Numbered from the stretch's first letter, positions 17,104-26,214 are shown. The stretch is 64,000 nucleotides of DNA from Synechococcus sp. UW140 (GCF_900474295.1 NZ_UCOB01000007.1:1-64000), one strand, 5' to 3'. Numbers and translations: made by a program. The notes: generated by a model not told the origin, from the sequence alone.

Positions 17104-18228
17104 TTAGGGGTCAGAGAGCCAGCGATCCCAGCGGAAACTGGGCAACAGAGCCGCGAGATCCTTGCGGGGTGCACTACCACTGGCCAGATCAGCGATCAGC
17201 TCCGCGGTTGCTCCTGCCATCAGCACACCATTGCGGTGGTGGCCGCAGGCCAGCCACAGTCCAGCGATCGGACTCTGACCCAGTAAGGGGCCTTCGTCGG
17301 GTGTGCAGGGACGAAAGCCCCACCAGCGTTCCATCGGCGGCCAGTTGATGGCCTCTGGCAGCAACGCGGCAATGCCCTGTTGGAGGGTGGTTTGGCCCTG
17401 GGGTGTGAGTCCTTCGTTGAAGCCTGCATTCCGTTCCGATGTGGCTCCCACCACCACCAGGCCATCTTCTCGCGGCACGAAATAGGTCCCCGGACCGAAG
17501 ATCACGCGCCGCAGAGCACCGCGAGGAGTCTGCAACGACAACATCTGCCCCTTCACCGGAAACACCTGAAGTTCCGGTAGCAGTTGGGCACTCCAGGCGC
17601 CGCTACAAAGCATGGCTTGGCTGCAAGAGAGGGTGGACAAGGTTCCTTCCGAGTCCCTCGTGCGGACACCTTTCAGTTGGCCGTGCTCTTGCAGTAGCTC
17701 CTGCACCTCCACTCCTTCTTGGAACTGCACACCTCGGTCGACACAGGCGCTCTCCAGAGCTCGCATCAGCTGGCGTCGGTTGTCGATTTGTCCGTCTTGG
17801 GAGAAGAGAAGCCCAGCGGACCACTCAGGGGCCAGCCCAGGCAGTTCCTGTTCCAGCTGTTTGCGATCCAGTGGTTCGCCAAAAGCGGCTGTGGGGTAAA
17901 GGTCTCGTTCCTTGTCGCTGCGGAACGGCACGACGATGCCCGTCGAGCGCAGACCGCAAGGCAGGCCACTGTCAGCCTCGATCTGGGCCACCCAGCTGGG
18001 CACCCGTCCCAGGCTGACTTGCCCCAGTTGCAGCAGAGGGCCGCTGAGACCTTCGGCATGGGGGGCGAGCATGCCTGCAGCAACAAACCCTGCGGCTTCA
18101 CTGCGTCGTCGGCTGAGCACGGTGACCGCAATCCCTTTGCGCGCTAGCTGATGGGCGATCGCCAGGCCCATGAGGCCACCGCCGAGCACCAGCACCGGTT
18201 CAGAAGAAGAGCTGCAAGCGGCGGTCAT
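17104..18228 (-). CDS. thiO: Glycine oxidase / FAD-dependent oxidoreductase (ThiO-like)
   Basis: A 374-residue flavoenzyme of the D-amino-acid-oxidase (DAO) family. The N-terminal dinucleotide-binding motif is VLVLGGGLMGLAIAHQLARKG, followed by AAGFVAAGMLAPHAEG; the C-terminal FAD contact WWGFRPCTPDEGPLLG and ACGHHRNGVL are typical of ThiO. ThiO oxidises glycine to iminoglycine for the thiazole ring of thiamin. Family assignment is firm; the exact substrate rests on similarity. Divergent from gatB. Confidence 0.85.
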   Translation of the reverse strand: MTAACSSSSEPVLVLGGGLMGLAIAHQLARKGIAVTVLSRRRSEAAGFVAAGMLAPHAEGLSGPLLQLGQVSLGRVPSWVAQIEADSGLPCGLRSTGIVVPFRSDKERDLYPTAAFGEPLDRKQLEQELPGLAPEWSAGLLFSQDGQIDNRRQLMRALESACVDRGVQFQEGVEVQELLQEHGQLKGVRTRDSEGTLSTLSCSQAMLCSGAWSAQLLPELQVFPVKGQMLSLQTPRGALRRVIFGPGTYFVPREDGLVVVGATSERNAGFNEGLTPQGQTTLQQGIAALLPEAINWPPMERWWGFRPCTPDEGPLLGQSPIAGLWLACGHHRNGVLMAGATAELIADLASGSAPRKDLAALLPSFRWDRWLSDP

Positions 18229-18327
18229 GGCGGGATCAAGGCCGGTGGATGCGTCTTGGCAGCCTCTCAGCTTGCCGTTTAGTCCTCTTCCATAAGATTG
18301 CGGTGCTCTGACAGACCCTCACAGCGG

Positions 18328-19812
18328 ATGCCGGCACCTGCAGCAAAAGACCAAGCCTGGGAAGCCGTGATCGGTCTGGAGACCCACGTGCAGCTGGGAA
18401 CCGACAGCAAGATCTTCACGGCTGCCTCCACCACCTTTGGTGATGAACCCAACACCCATATCGATCCAGTGGTATGCGGTTTGCCTGGCACCCTGCCGGT
18501 ACTGAATCAGAAGGTGCTCGAGTACGCCGTGAAGGCAGCGATGGCGCTGAATCTGAACATCGCCGAACACAGCAAATTTGACCGTAAGCAGTACTTCTAT
18601 CCGGATCTGCCCAAGAACTACCAGATCTCTCAGTACGACGAGCCGATCGCTGAAGAGGGATGGATCGAAGTGGAAGTGGCCGAAAAGGGCAAGGACAGCT
18701 ATTTGAAAACGATCGGCATCGAGCGTCTGCATATGGAGGAGGACGCCGGCAAACTTGTGCATGCCGGCAGTGACCGTTTGGCTGGATCCACCCACTCCCT
18801 GGTGGACTACAACCGCGCCGGTGTGGCTCTGGCAGAGATTGTGAGCAAACCGGACCTGCGTACCGGTCGTGAAGCGGCGGAATATGCCTCAGAGATCCGC
18901 AGGATTATGCGTTATCTCGGCGTTAGCGACGGAAATATGCAAGAGGGTTCTCTTCGTTGCGATGTGAATATCTCCGTTCGACGGGGCCCTGATGCTCCCT
19001 TTGGCACGAAGGTTGAGATCAAGAACATGAACTCCTTCTCGGCCATTCAGAAGGCGTGCGACTACGAGATTCAGCGCCAGATCAAGGCGTATGAGAGCGG
19101 TGAAGCCATCATTCAGGAGACCCGTCTTTGGGATGAAGGCAAGCAGCTCACCAAGAGCATGCGGAGCAAGGAAGGAGCGAGTGATTACCGCTATTTCCCT
19201 GATCCGGATTTGGGGCCCATTGAGGTGAGCGTTGATCAGCGGGAAGCATGGCGCGCTGAATTGCCAGAACTGCCTGCTGCCAAGAGACATCGCTACTCCG
19301 ACGATCTGGGCTTGTCCCAGTACGACGCTCGCGTGCTCACCGATGAGCGGCCGATGGCGGACTACTACGAGGCGGTCGTGGGTGCCGGTGCTGACGCCAA
19401 ACTTGCTGCCAACTGGATCTCCGGTGACATCGCTGCTCATGTGAACAGCAATCGGCTGAATTATTCGGAATTGCCGTTCCGTCCTGAGCAGTTGGCGGAG
19501 ATGGTGCAGCTGATCGATGGCGGCAAGATCAGCGGCAAGATCGCGAAAGAGATCCTGCCGGAACTGCTCGAGAAGGGCGGATCCCCTCAGGCGATCGTGG
19601 ATGAGCGTGGTCTTGGGATGATTAGCGATCCCGCGGCGATCACAGCAATCGTTGATGAGCTGCTGGAAGCCCATCCCGCCGAGGTGGAAGCCTTCCGCGG
19701 CGGGAAGAAGAAGCTCCAGGGGTTCTTTGTCGGTCAGCTGATGAAGAAGACCGGTGGAAAGGCTGATCCCAAGCTTGCTAACCAGATCCTCAGCCAGAAA
19801 CTCAAGGGCTGA
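18328..19812 (+). CDS. gatB: Aspartyl/glutamyl-tRNA(Asn/Gln) amidotransferase subunit B
   Basis: A 494-residue kinase/transferase subunit of GatCAB, which amidates Glu-tRNA(Gln) and, in many bacteria, Asp-tRNA(Asn). WEAVIGLETHVQL, YFYPDLPKNYQISQYD and the C-terminal YqeY-type tail (GKISGKIAKEILPELLEKG) are diagnostic. The ATG at 18328 is preferred to an upstream in-frame TTG at 18298. Length matches the family. Confidence 0.97.
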   Translation: MPAPAAKDQAWEAVIGLETHVQLGTDSKIFTAASTTFGDEPNTHIDPVVCGLPGTLPVLNQKVLEYAVKAAMALNLNIAEHSKFDRKQYFYPDLPKNYQISQYDEPIAEEGWIEVEVAEKGKDSYLKTIGIERLHMEEDAGKLVHAGSDRLAGSTHSLVDYNRAGVALAEIVSKPDLRTGREAAEYASEIRRIMRYLGVSDGNMQEGSLRCDVNISVRRGPDAPFGTKVEIKNMNSFSAIQKACDYEIQRQIKAYESGEAIIQETRLWDEGKQLTKSMRSKEGASDYRYFPDPDLGPIEVSVDQREAWRAELPELPAAKRHRYSDDLGLSQYDARVLTDERPMADYYEAVVGAGADAKLAANWISGDIAAHVNSNRLNYSELPFRPEQLAEMVQLIDGGKISGKIAKEILPELLEKGGSPQAIVDERGLGMISDPAAITAIVDELLEAHPAEVEAFRGGKKKLQGFFVGQLMKKTGGKADPKLANQILSQKLKG

Positions 19813-19839
19813 GGATCGGGGGCTTTTGCTTCAAGGGGC

Positions 19840-20514
19840 TCAGATCGCTGGCTGCTGCTGGGGTGGGTACATGCCTGGCTGCTGCTGGGGTGGGTACATG
19901 CCTGGCTGCTGCTGAGGTGGGTACATGCCGGGCTGCTGCTGGGGTGGGTACATGCCTGGCTGCTGCTGAGGTGGGTACATGCCGGGCTGCTGCTGCGGTT
20001 GTGTCTGCAGCGGACCATTGGAGATTGTCTGCAGCAAAGAGCGTCCATCGGCTGAGACCAGCAGCACGGTCATCAGGCTGGGGGCCTGGCCGGCTTCCTC
20101 CCAGCCTGGAGGGCCACCGGGGATCTGGAAAACGATCCCTTGTGCGTTCAGCTGCACGATGCATGGGTTGCGTTCGCTGCCTTTGAACATGCAGCGGGCT
20201 GGACGGTATTTGCTAAGACCTCCGTTCATCTTCACTGCCGCATTGCGTGCCAAGTTGACGCTGCGTTGGATCGAACGGGCATCGATCATTGCCGCACCAG
20301 GCTGAGGTCGTCCTGGTTGAATTCCCTGCGGTCCAGGACCTCCGCCCTGCTGCATTTGCATCTGCTGCTTGAGGCGGTTGATCTCCTGCTGGTTTTGTTG
20401 CATCTGAAGTTCCGCAGCGCTCTGCGCCTGCGCTGCAGGTCCGCCAGCGCTGATCAGGGTGATGCCAAGGGCAAGTGTGGTGGTGGTGCCGGTTAGGCCT
20501 TTGAGTGAGGTCAT
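19840..20514 (-). CDS. Secreted Gln/Pro-rich protein with tandem PGMYPPQQQ repeats
   Basis: About 224 residues. The ATG at 20514 gives a signal peptide (MTSLKGLTGTTTTLALGITL, ending near AAQAQS). A Gln-rich coiled region (QMQQNQQEINRLKQQMQMQQ) follows, then a Gly/Pro-rich stretch. A globular part of about 100 residues (IDARSIQRSVNLARNAAVKMNG, CMFKGSERNPC, IVFQIPGGPPGWEEAG) contains two cysteines. The C-terminus consists of five 9-residue repeats. Paralogous in layout to the next gene upstream (20696-21244), with which it also shares a CRP-like upstream element. No known function. Confidence 0.75.
   Translation of the reverse strand: MTSLKGLTGTTTTLALGITLISAGGPAAQAQSAAELQMQQNQQEINRLKQQMQMQQGGGPGPQGIQPGRPQPGAAMIDARSIQRSVNLARNAAVKMNGGLSKYRPARCMFKGSERNPCIVQLNAQGIVFQIPGGPPGWEEAGQAPSLMTVLLVSADGRSLLQTISNGPLQTQPQQQPGMYPPQQQPGMYPPQQQPGMYPPQQQPGMYPPQQQPGMYPPQQQPAI
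19861..19995 (-). repeat. Five 27-bp in-frame tandem repeats
   Basis: Five head-to-tail 27-bp units, differing at one wobble position, encode PGMYPPQQQ at the C-terminus of a secreted protein. Tracts of this kind change length readily, so copy number may differ between strains. Confidence 0.9.
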
Positions 20515-20596
20515 GGGAGCAGAGGGATCCCTGTCGGGTTTGATCACAAGATCGCGTGAATCGGCAGGCCACCTCATGATGCTGATAACTGCCAAT

Positions 20597-20612
20597 GGTG
20601 AGCTTGATCACC
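20597..20612. promoter_or_regulatory. CRP-like element upstream of the PGMYPPQQQ-repeat protein
   Basis: GGTGAGCTTGATCACC fits TGTGA-N6-TCACA at 8 of the 10 fixed positions and is symmetric in its arms. Its centre is about 90 bases before the start codon. GTGAGCTTGATCACCG is identical in the element before the paralogous gene at 20696-21244. Confidence 0.5.
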
Positions 20613-20695
20613 GGGCGCAGAAGCCAAGACAAAACCCTGCCAATGGCAGGGTTAGCCGTTTGTTGCGTTGGAGTCGTGGTTCAGAGCCTCGGTGA

Positions 20696-21244
20696 TCAAT
20701 AGACGTAACGGGGCTGCTGCACGTAACCGGAGTGCTGCTGGTAGCTGCTCTGCTGCTGATAGCCATAAGCAGGCTGGTGATACACCGGAGCCTGAGGCGC
20801 AGGGGCGTAGTTCACCGTCTGATAGCCGTAGCCAGGCTGCTGCTGCATTTGCAGCTGCATCTTGAGCAGCTCGATCTCTTGCTGCTGCCTGAGCAGAGCT
20901 AGTTCAGAGGACGAGACAGACGCAGCTTGCTGACGCTGCTGGCTGCCGTTGATGATTTGGCCCAGCAGTCCACCACCAAGACCAATCAGTTGGCTTTGGG
21001 TGTCGTGCTGGCGATTGCGGCGTGCTTCCCGTGAGGCCCAGTTGCGGTGGTCCTCGCAATCACGGCTGGCGAGGAAGCCACCTCCGTTCGGGCCGCGACC
21101 ACCAATGGCGACTGAATCACAGCCGCCGGCATCGCCAAAGCTGTTGTAAGGATTGGCTTGTGCAGCAGGGCCGGCAACAGACATCAAGGTGGCACCAGCG
21201 GCGAGGGAGGCAGCGGCGGCGGTGATGGTTTTGATCGTGGTCAT
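20696..21244 (-). CDS. Secreted Gln/Tyr-rich protein
   Basis: A 182-residue protein with a clear signal peptide (MTTIKTITAAAASLAAGATL, ending near AQANPYN). The mature part has GGCDSVAIGGRGPNGGGFLASRDC (described, not unique), a Gly-rich segment, a Gln-rich coiled stretch (ELALLRQQQEIELLKMQLQM) and a Tyr/Gln/Pro-rich tail ending QQPRYVY. The coiled segment and promoter resemble those of the neighbouring gene at 19840-20514. It could be a small surface or periplasmic component; no family assignment is made. Confidence 0.75.
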   Translation of the reverse strand: MTTIKTITAAAASLAAGATLMSVAGPAAQANPYNSFGDAGGCDSVAIGGRGPNGGGFLASRDCEDHRNWASREARRNRQHDTQSQLIGLGGGLLGQIINGSQQRQQAASVSSSELALLRQQQEIELLKMQLQMQQQPGYGYQTVNYAPAPQAPVYHQPAYGYQQQSSYQQHSGYVQQPRYVY

Positions 21245-21332
21245 CGTTGGAAGGGAGGCGTGCTCCCGGTTGTGGATGAACTCAAGATCGCCGCAATCAC
21301 TGCCGCAGCTGATGACCTGTGTTGGCGTGCGT

Positions 21333-21348
21333 TGTGAGCTTGATCACC
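21333..21348. promoter_or_regulatory. CRP-like element upstream of the Gln/Tyr-rich secreted protein
   Basis: TGTGAGCTTGATCACC fits the CRP consensus at 9 of 10 fixed positions. Its centre is 96.5 bases before the start codon at 21244, the same distance as for the exact site in front of the DUF928-like gene. Confidence 0.55.
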
Positions 21349-21404
21349 GCTGATGTCGAGCGGCTTGACATCGAAGTGATCGCAATCGTCTGAGTGCTGA
21401 GGGC

Positions 21405-22073
21405 TCAGTTGTTCCGGTGTAGTTGCTCGGCGATCTGTGCTTTCCAGTGCTCTGGCGCTCCGCTGTTGTCGAGCACCAGGTCAGCGTGCTGGCACTTCTC
21501 GCTGATTGGCCATTGCGCCCTGACCCTGGCCAGGGCAGCCTCGTGATCCAATCCATCTCTCTGCCGCAGACGCGTCAGTTGTTGTGTAGGCGTGCACCGC
21601 ACCACCCAGATTTCCGAACACAGCGCTTCGAGCCCCGCCTCGAACAGCAAAGGAATCATCAGCACAATGGCTGATGCCTGAGACTCTCGGGCGATCTCTT
21701 GGCTGAAGCGAGCCCGCACCACGGGGTGAATCAGTTGCTCCAGCCACTGACGTTCGGCGGGGTTGCTGAACACGAGCTGGCCGAGTGCTCGTCGGTCAAT
21801 CCGATGCATCTGGCTGGTGGCCCCATCACTGGTATGCAGAGCTGCTTCGACTTGGGGGCCATAGCGCTGGATCACGGCTGCAGCTCCTGGGCTGCCTGGG
21901 GCCAGAGCCTCGTGGGCGTAGGCGTCGGCATCCAGTACAGGCAGACCCTGCTGCTCTAGGTAATGGCCCACGCTGCTTTTGCCGCTGGCGATTCCTCCCG
22001 TCAGGCCGATACGACGTTGCAGACCTTGCCAGCGGTGAGCTGAGCTCAAGAGTTGGGGAGAAGCCTTCGACAC
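21405..22073 (-). CDS. coaE: Dephospho-CoA kinase
   Basis: About 222 residues from a GTG at 22073. Last step of coenzyme A synthesis, ATP-dependent phosphorylation of dephospho-CoA. The P-loop is RIGLTGGIASGKSSVGHYL; DADAYAHEAL and IPLLFEAGLE are typical. An open frame continues upstream to 22199 without family similarity and would overlap the divergent argJ, so the GTG is preferred. Confidence 0.92.
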   Translation of the reverse strand: MSKASPQLLSSAHRWQGLQRRIGLTGGIASGKSSVGHYLEQQGLPVLDADAYAHEALAPGSPGAAAVIQRYGPQVEAALHTSDGATSQMHRIDRRALGQLVFSNPAERQWLEQLIHPVVRARFSQEIARESQASAIVLMIPLLFEAGLEALCSEIWVVRCTPTQQLTRLRQRDGLDHEAALARVRAQWPISEKCQHADLVLDNSGAPEHWKAQIAEQLHRNN

Positions 22074-22155
22074 CAGTTTGTCGTTCTGGGTTCCTCTGGG
22101 CTGGGCGTCTGGCCGCTTAGAAAGACCAACGTGGTTCGCCTTGCCGTTGGTTTCG

Positions 22156-23391
22156 ATGGCGCAATCTGTCCGCTGGTCTCCCATCCCAGGAGGGATCACA
22201 GCACCCGATGGGTTTCAGGCTGCAGGGATCCGGGCGGGGTTGAAAGCCTCCGGCAAACGCGACCTTTCGCTTTTACTGGCGCCCGAGGATGCAGTCTGTG
22301 CCGGTACTTTCACGACTTCCGTTGTCAGGGCTGCCTGCGTCGATCTCTGTTCTGCACGCCTCCAGGACGGCGCTTCCAGGGCTCGTGCAGTGGTCACGAA
22401 TTCGGGCCAGGCCAATGCCTGTACGGGTGATCGTGGGCTGATCGACAGCTTGCGAGTCACCCAGGCCGTGGCTGATCGTCTGGGTCTAACGGCTGATCAG
22501 GTGCTGATCTGCTCAACCGGTGTGATCGGTGTGCCGATCGCGATGGACTCTTTGCTGACGGCCTTGGATCCCTTGGTCGCCGCTCTTACCGATGATGGTG
22601 GAGCCGCCGCCGCGGAAGCCATCCTCACCACGGATTTGGTGGACAAGCAGATCGCCCTTGAGGCGGAGTTGGGTGGGCGCAGGGTCCGTATCGGCGGGAT
22701 GGCCAAAGGCTCGGGAATGATTCATCCCGATATGGCCACGATGCTTGGCTATCTCAGCTGTGATGCCGGTGTTCCGGCGGATCTGTGGCAGGCGATGGTG
22801 CGTCGTGCCGTGGAGCGCTCCTTCAATGCGATCACCGTGGATGGTGACACCAGCACCAATGACACCTTGCTCGCCTTTGCGGCTGGTCAACCGCTTGGAG
22901 TGGACCAGTTCGAGGCCTTGGAGGAAGGAGTGACGTTGGTGGCTCAGCATCTGGCTAAGGCCATCGCTCGGGATGGGGAGGGTGCCACCTGCCTCATCGA
23001 GGTTCACGTCGAAGGTGCCACCAGCGAGGCAGATGCACTACGGATGGCACGCACGGTGTGCTCGTCTTCCCTCGTGAAAACAGCGGTGCATGGTCGTGAT
23101 CCGAACTGGGGTCGGATTATTGCGGCCGCTGGCCGTTCCGGGGTGTCCTTCGATCCAGGGGCTGTCGCCCTATGGCTGGGGCCACATCAATTGATGCGGG
23201 ATGGGGCTCCGATTGGCTTTGATCGACGGGCAGCGTCTGATTACCTTCAGGCGCGTGTGCAGGGTGCTTATCTCCAGGATGACTGTGTGCAGATTCGGCT
23301 TGGTCTTGGAGATGGTGTGAGTGAGGCAAGGTCCTGGGGTTGCGACCTGTCTGATCAGTACGTGCGCATCAACGCCGATTACACCACCTAG
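22156..23391 (+). CDS. argJ: Bifunctional glutamate N-acetyltransferase / amino-acid acetyltransferase
   Basis: A 411-residue enzyme of the arginine pathway; it moves acetyl from N-acetylornithine to glutamate and may also use acetyl-CoA. The self-cleavage site is GMIHPDMATMLGYL (cut before Thr). GGITAPDGFQAAGI near the start and the C-terminal YVRINADYTT are family-typical. The ATG at 22156 is chosen over an earlier in-frame ATG because the family homology begins here. Confidence 0.96.
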   Translation: MAQSVRWSPIPGGITAPDGFQAAGIRAGLKASGKRDLSLLLAPEDAVCAGTFTTSVVRAACVDLCSARLQDGASRARAVVTNSGQANACTGDRGLIDSLRVTQAVADRLGLTADQVLICSTGVIGVPIAMDSLLTALDPLVAALTDDGGAAAAEAILTTDLVDKQIALEAELGGRRVRIGGMAKGSGMIHPDMATMLGYLSCDAGVPADLWQAMVRRAVERSFNAITVDGDTSTNDTLLAFAAGQPLGVDQFEALEEGVTLVAQHLAKAIARDGEGATCLIEVHVEGATSEADALRMARTVCSSSLVKTAVHGRDPNWGRIIAAAGRSGVSFDPGAVALWLGPHQLMRDGAPIGFDRRAASDYLQARVQGAYLQDDCVQIRLGLGDGVSEARSWGCDLSDQYVRINADYTT

Positions 23392-23429
23392 GCATTCCTC
23401 CGCAGACAGGAGCAAAAAGGGCTGGCAGG

Positions 23430-24155
23430 ATGGCAGCGCTGTTCGATGCCCAAATTGTGTCTGCGGAGAATCAGCCAAAGCAGGAGAAGAAGCCACGGCG
23501 TCGCCCACGTTTCTGGGTTGGACCACTGGTGGCAGGTGCCTGTTTTGCCTTGGGTTATGGCATCACCCAGCGTGTTGGGCTCCTGCAGGCAGGCAACTCC
23601 AACGTCAAGCATCAGACCTTTACAGCGCAACGTTTTCCTGGCGAAAGCCTCGCGTCACTACGGGGCCGTAATGAGGGAGATTCCAGGCCCCTCAGTGCCG
23701 ATGTAGCGGCTCGCGAGGCTGAGCTCGCGAAAACGCGACCGCCAAAACCGAAAAAGGACGACAAAGCCTTATTGGTTGCTGAGCGCATCGCAGCTGAAGC
23801 CCGTCTGCGTCAGCAGCAGGCTGCGGCCACACCAGCTCCTGTTCTGCCTGCAGCCCTGGTGACGGTCGAGGATGGAATGGAGCTGATCCCTGCGCCGGAG
23901 CTCCCGGCTGAACCTGATGCTCAGCCCGAGTCTGAGTTGAAGGCCGTTGATGGATTGAGACCGGAGCCTGTCGGAGTTGATGTGCTCGAGTTGCCGAATC
24001 CGGAGCCCTCGGCTCCTTTGGCCGTGGAGCCCGCTGTGATCCCTGTGGGAGCACCTGCAGCCCCGACCGCGGCGCCCGTCGTTCCCTCCTTATCGACCCC
24101 ACTGCTGCAGCCAGTTCTGGAGATGCCCGTACCTGTGTCTCCCCCAGATCCCTAA
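23430..24155 (+). CDS. Single-pass membrane protein with Pro/Ala/Glu-rich tail
   Basis: A 241-residue protein of unknown function. A basic N-terminus (KKPRRRPRFW) precedes one membrane helix (about residues 29-50, GPLVAGACFALGYGITQRV). A short conserved-looking segment (FTAQRFPGESLASLRGRN) follows, then a charged helix and a long Pro/Ala/Glu/Val-rich low-complexity tail, expected outside the membrane. It starts 38 bases after argJ. No family recognised. Confidence 0.65.
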   Translation: MAALFDAQIVSAENQPKQEKKPRRRPRFWVGPLVAGACFALGYGITQRVGLLQAGNSNVKHQTFTAQRFPGESLASLRGRNEGDSRPLSADVAAREAELAKTRPPKPKKDDKALLVAERIAAEARLRQQQAAATPAPVLPAALVTVEDGMELIPAPELPAEPDAQPESELKAVDGLRPEPVGVDVLELPNPEPSAPLAVEPAVIPVGAPAAPTAAPVVPSLSTPLLQPVLEMPVPVSPPDP

Positions 24156-24226
24156 GCGGAGCTTGGGAGATTGCGGCAATCATCTCTATAAATTTGCCAC
24201 AGTCTGCTCATAGTGGTGATTAGCCC

Positions 24227-24535
24227 ATGCCTTCTCCCGATGCCCTCATGAAGGCCACTGTGAGTCGTCTGGCGGCGCGGTTGGGGCATGGTCTGGCTGA
24301 AGCTGCTGCTGAAGTGGCTGTTTTGGCGCAGGATGCTCCAGAGCGGATTCGACGCGAGTGGGATCTTTTTCAGGAGGAGGTTCAGGCTGAGGCTGAGCGG
24401 TTGGAGCGTGATGGCCAAGGCCCTCAGGAGTCTGTAACGCCACCCCCGGCCGAGCCTGGCAATCCGCAGGATCAGATCGACCGTTTGCGCGCCAAAGTGG
24501 CCGACCTCAACACCCGCATGGAAGGCAGCCTCTGA
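24227..24535 (+). CDS. Small acidic coiled protein, upstream of AarF-like kinase
   Basis: A 102-residue protein, mostly helical. It has an Ala-rich N-terminus (SRLAARLGHGLAEAAAEVAV), a charged helix (QEEVQAEAERLERDG), a Pro-rich linker and a final heptad-like helix (IDRLRAKVADLNTRME). The stop overlaps the start of the following kinase gene by one base, so the two are likely translated together and may work together. Function unknown. Confidence 0.75.
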   Translation: MPSPDALMKATVSRLAARLGHGLAEAAAEVAVLAQDAPERIRREWDLFQEEVQAEAERLERDGQGPQESVTPPPAEPGNPQDQIDRLRAKVADLNTRMEGSL

Positions 24536-26214
24536 TGGGTTGGAAACGGTTGCGATCGCCTCTGCGTGGTGCTTTCCGGGCCCTGCGCATCTGGCGCTCC
24601 GTTCTCACCCTGATCGCCTACCTCTGGTGGGATGCTCGTGAGTGGACCTATTCGGGCGGTTGCACTCCCGAGCGTCGAGCCAGACGTCAGCAGACCCGCG
24701 CCCGCTGGTTAACGGCTGAACTGCTGGCTTTGGGTTCTGCGTTTATCAAGCTTGGACAGTTGTTGTCGGCTAGGCCCGATGTGTTGCCAGCCGGTTGGGT
24801 TGCCGAACTCGCCGACCTGCAGGACAAGGTGCCTCCCTTCTCTTTTGATCGGGCTCAGTCGGTGTTGGAGGCAGAGCTTGGCCAGCGCTGCGCCGAGATC
24901 ATTGACCTGGATCAAATGCCCCTAGGGGCGGCCTCGCTCGCCCAGGTGCATCGTGCCAGCCTGCGCAGTGGTCGGCAGGTGGTGCTCAAGATTCAGCGCC
25001 CTGGCCTCGAGACTCTGTTCCGCCTCGATCTGGAGGTGATGCAGCAGGTGGCTGCCGTTATGCAGCGCCATCCGAGCTGGGGGCGAGGGCGTGACTGGGT
25101 GGCGATCGCCCAAGAATGTCGCCGGGTGCTCCTGCGCGAACTGGATTTCCGCATGGAAGCCCAATACGCCGCCCGCTTCCGTCAGCAGTTTTTGGATGAA
25201 CCTCGGATTCGCGTTCCGGGTGTGATCTGGGAACTCAGTACTCGCAGGGTGCTTTGTCTCGACTATCTACCTGGCATCAAGGTGAATGACCGTCCGGCCT
25301 TGCTCGCGGCAGGGATTGATCCGTCTGCCGTGGCGGAGATCGGCGCCGCAAGCTATTTGCAACAGCTGGTGCGCTTCGGTTTTTTCCACGCCGATCCCCA
25401 TCCCGGCAATCTTGCTGTCGCCAGTGATGGCGCCTTGATCTACTACGACTTCGGGATGATGGGGCTGCTCTCTGAAGCATTACGCCGTCGTTTGGGGTCG
25501 ATGGTGCGGGCAGCGGCCTCCAGGGATGCTTCTGCGCTCGTCGAGGAGATGCAGGCTGCTGGAGTGATCGCTGCTGACATTGACGTCGGTCCAGTGCGCC
25601 GCCTGGTGCGAGTGATGCTCAAGGAGGCCTTAACTCCCCCCTTCAGTGCCAACGTGATCGACCAGTTGTCTGGAGATCTCTACGAGTTGGTGTATGGCCA
25701 GCCGTTCCGTCTGCCGGTTGAGCTGATTTTTGTGATGCGTGCGCTGTCAACGTTTGAGGGAGTGGGGCGCAGCCTCGATCCCAGCTTTAGCCTTGTGGCG
25801 ATCGCCAAGCCCTACCTGCTGCCCCTCATGACTGCCAGTGGATCCGGCTCCAATGACCTGTTCAATGAGTTAGGCCGCCAGGTGGGCGCCATCAGTAGCA
25901 AGGCTGTTGCCTTCCCCAGGCGGCTCGATGAAAGTCTTGAGCGGCTTGAACAAGGGGATCTGCAGTTGCAGATTCGTATGGGCGAATCCGATCGTCAGTT
26001 CCGCCGGATGGTGACGGCGCAGCATGCGATTGGCCAGTCCCTGCTGCTCGGCGCCCTGGCGCTCTCGGCGGCTTTATTAGGAGCGAGCCCGCGCCCTCTG
26101 TGGGCCCTACTGCCGCTCGCGGCTGGGGTGCCTGTGGCGATGGGATGGTTGAAGTTGCAGCTCAAATTGCGCCGTGACGCCCGCGTCGAGGGGCTCTCAG
26201 GCTCAGGGCGCTGA
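24535..26214 (+). CDS. AarF/ABC1/UbiB family atypical kinase
   Basis: A 559-residue protein of the UbiB/ADCK family, linked to quinone/prenyl-lipid metabolism and, in plastids, to plastoglobules. The family KxGQ motif (FIKLGQLLSARPDVLP), the Ala-rich nucleotide loop (GAASLAQVHRASL), the VVLKIQRPG lysine, the catalytic FFHADPHPGNLAV and YYDFGMMG are all intact. Two C-terminal hydrophobic segments (about 500-545) probably anchor it. Coupled to the small gene in front. Confidence 0.92.
   Translation: MGWKRLRSPLRGAFRALRIWRSVLTLIAYLWWDAREWTYSGGCTPERRARRQQTRARWLTAELLALGSAFIKLGQLLSARPDVLPAGWVAELADLQDKVPPFSFDRAQSVLEAELGQRCAEIIDLDQMPLGAASLAQVHRASLRSGRQVVLKIQRPGLETLFRLDLEVMQQVAAVMQRHPSWGRGRDWVAIAQECRRVLLRELDFRMEAQYAARFRQQFLDEPRIRVPGVIWELSTRRVLCLDYLPGIKVNDRPALLAAGIDPSAVAEIGAASYLQQLVRFGFFHADPHPGNLAVASDGALIYYDFGMMGLLSEALRRRLGSMVRAAASRDASALVEEMQAAGVIAADIDVGPVRRLVRVMLKEALTPPFSANVIDQLSGDLYELVYGQPFRLPVELIFVMRALSTFEGVGRSLDPSFSLVAIAKPYLLPLMTASGSGSNDLFNELGRQVGAISSKAVAFPRRLDESLERLEQGDLQLQIRMGESDRQFRRMVTAQHAIGQSLLLGALALSAALLGASPRPLWALLPLAAGVPVAMGWLKLQLKLRRDARVEGLSGSGR

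Noticed and set aside
18889-19674. 261-residue frame antisense to gatB
   Set aside because: Same reasoning: no domain, and gatB is complete and certain.
19734-20186. Repeat-rich frames on both strands over the 27-bp repeats, CRISPR-like in look
   Set aside because: Units abut without spacers and are in frame with the secreted protein, so this is a coding tandem repeat and not a CRISPR array.
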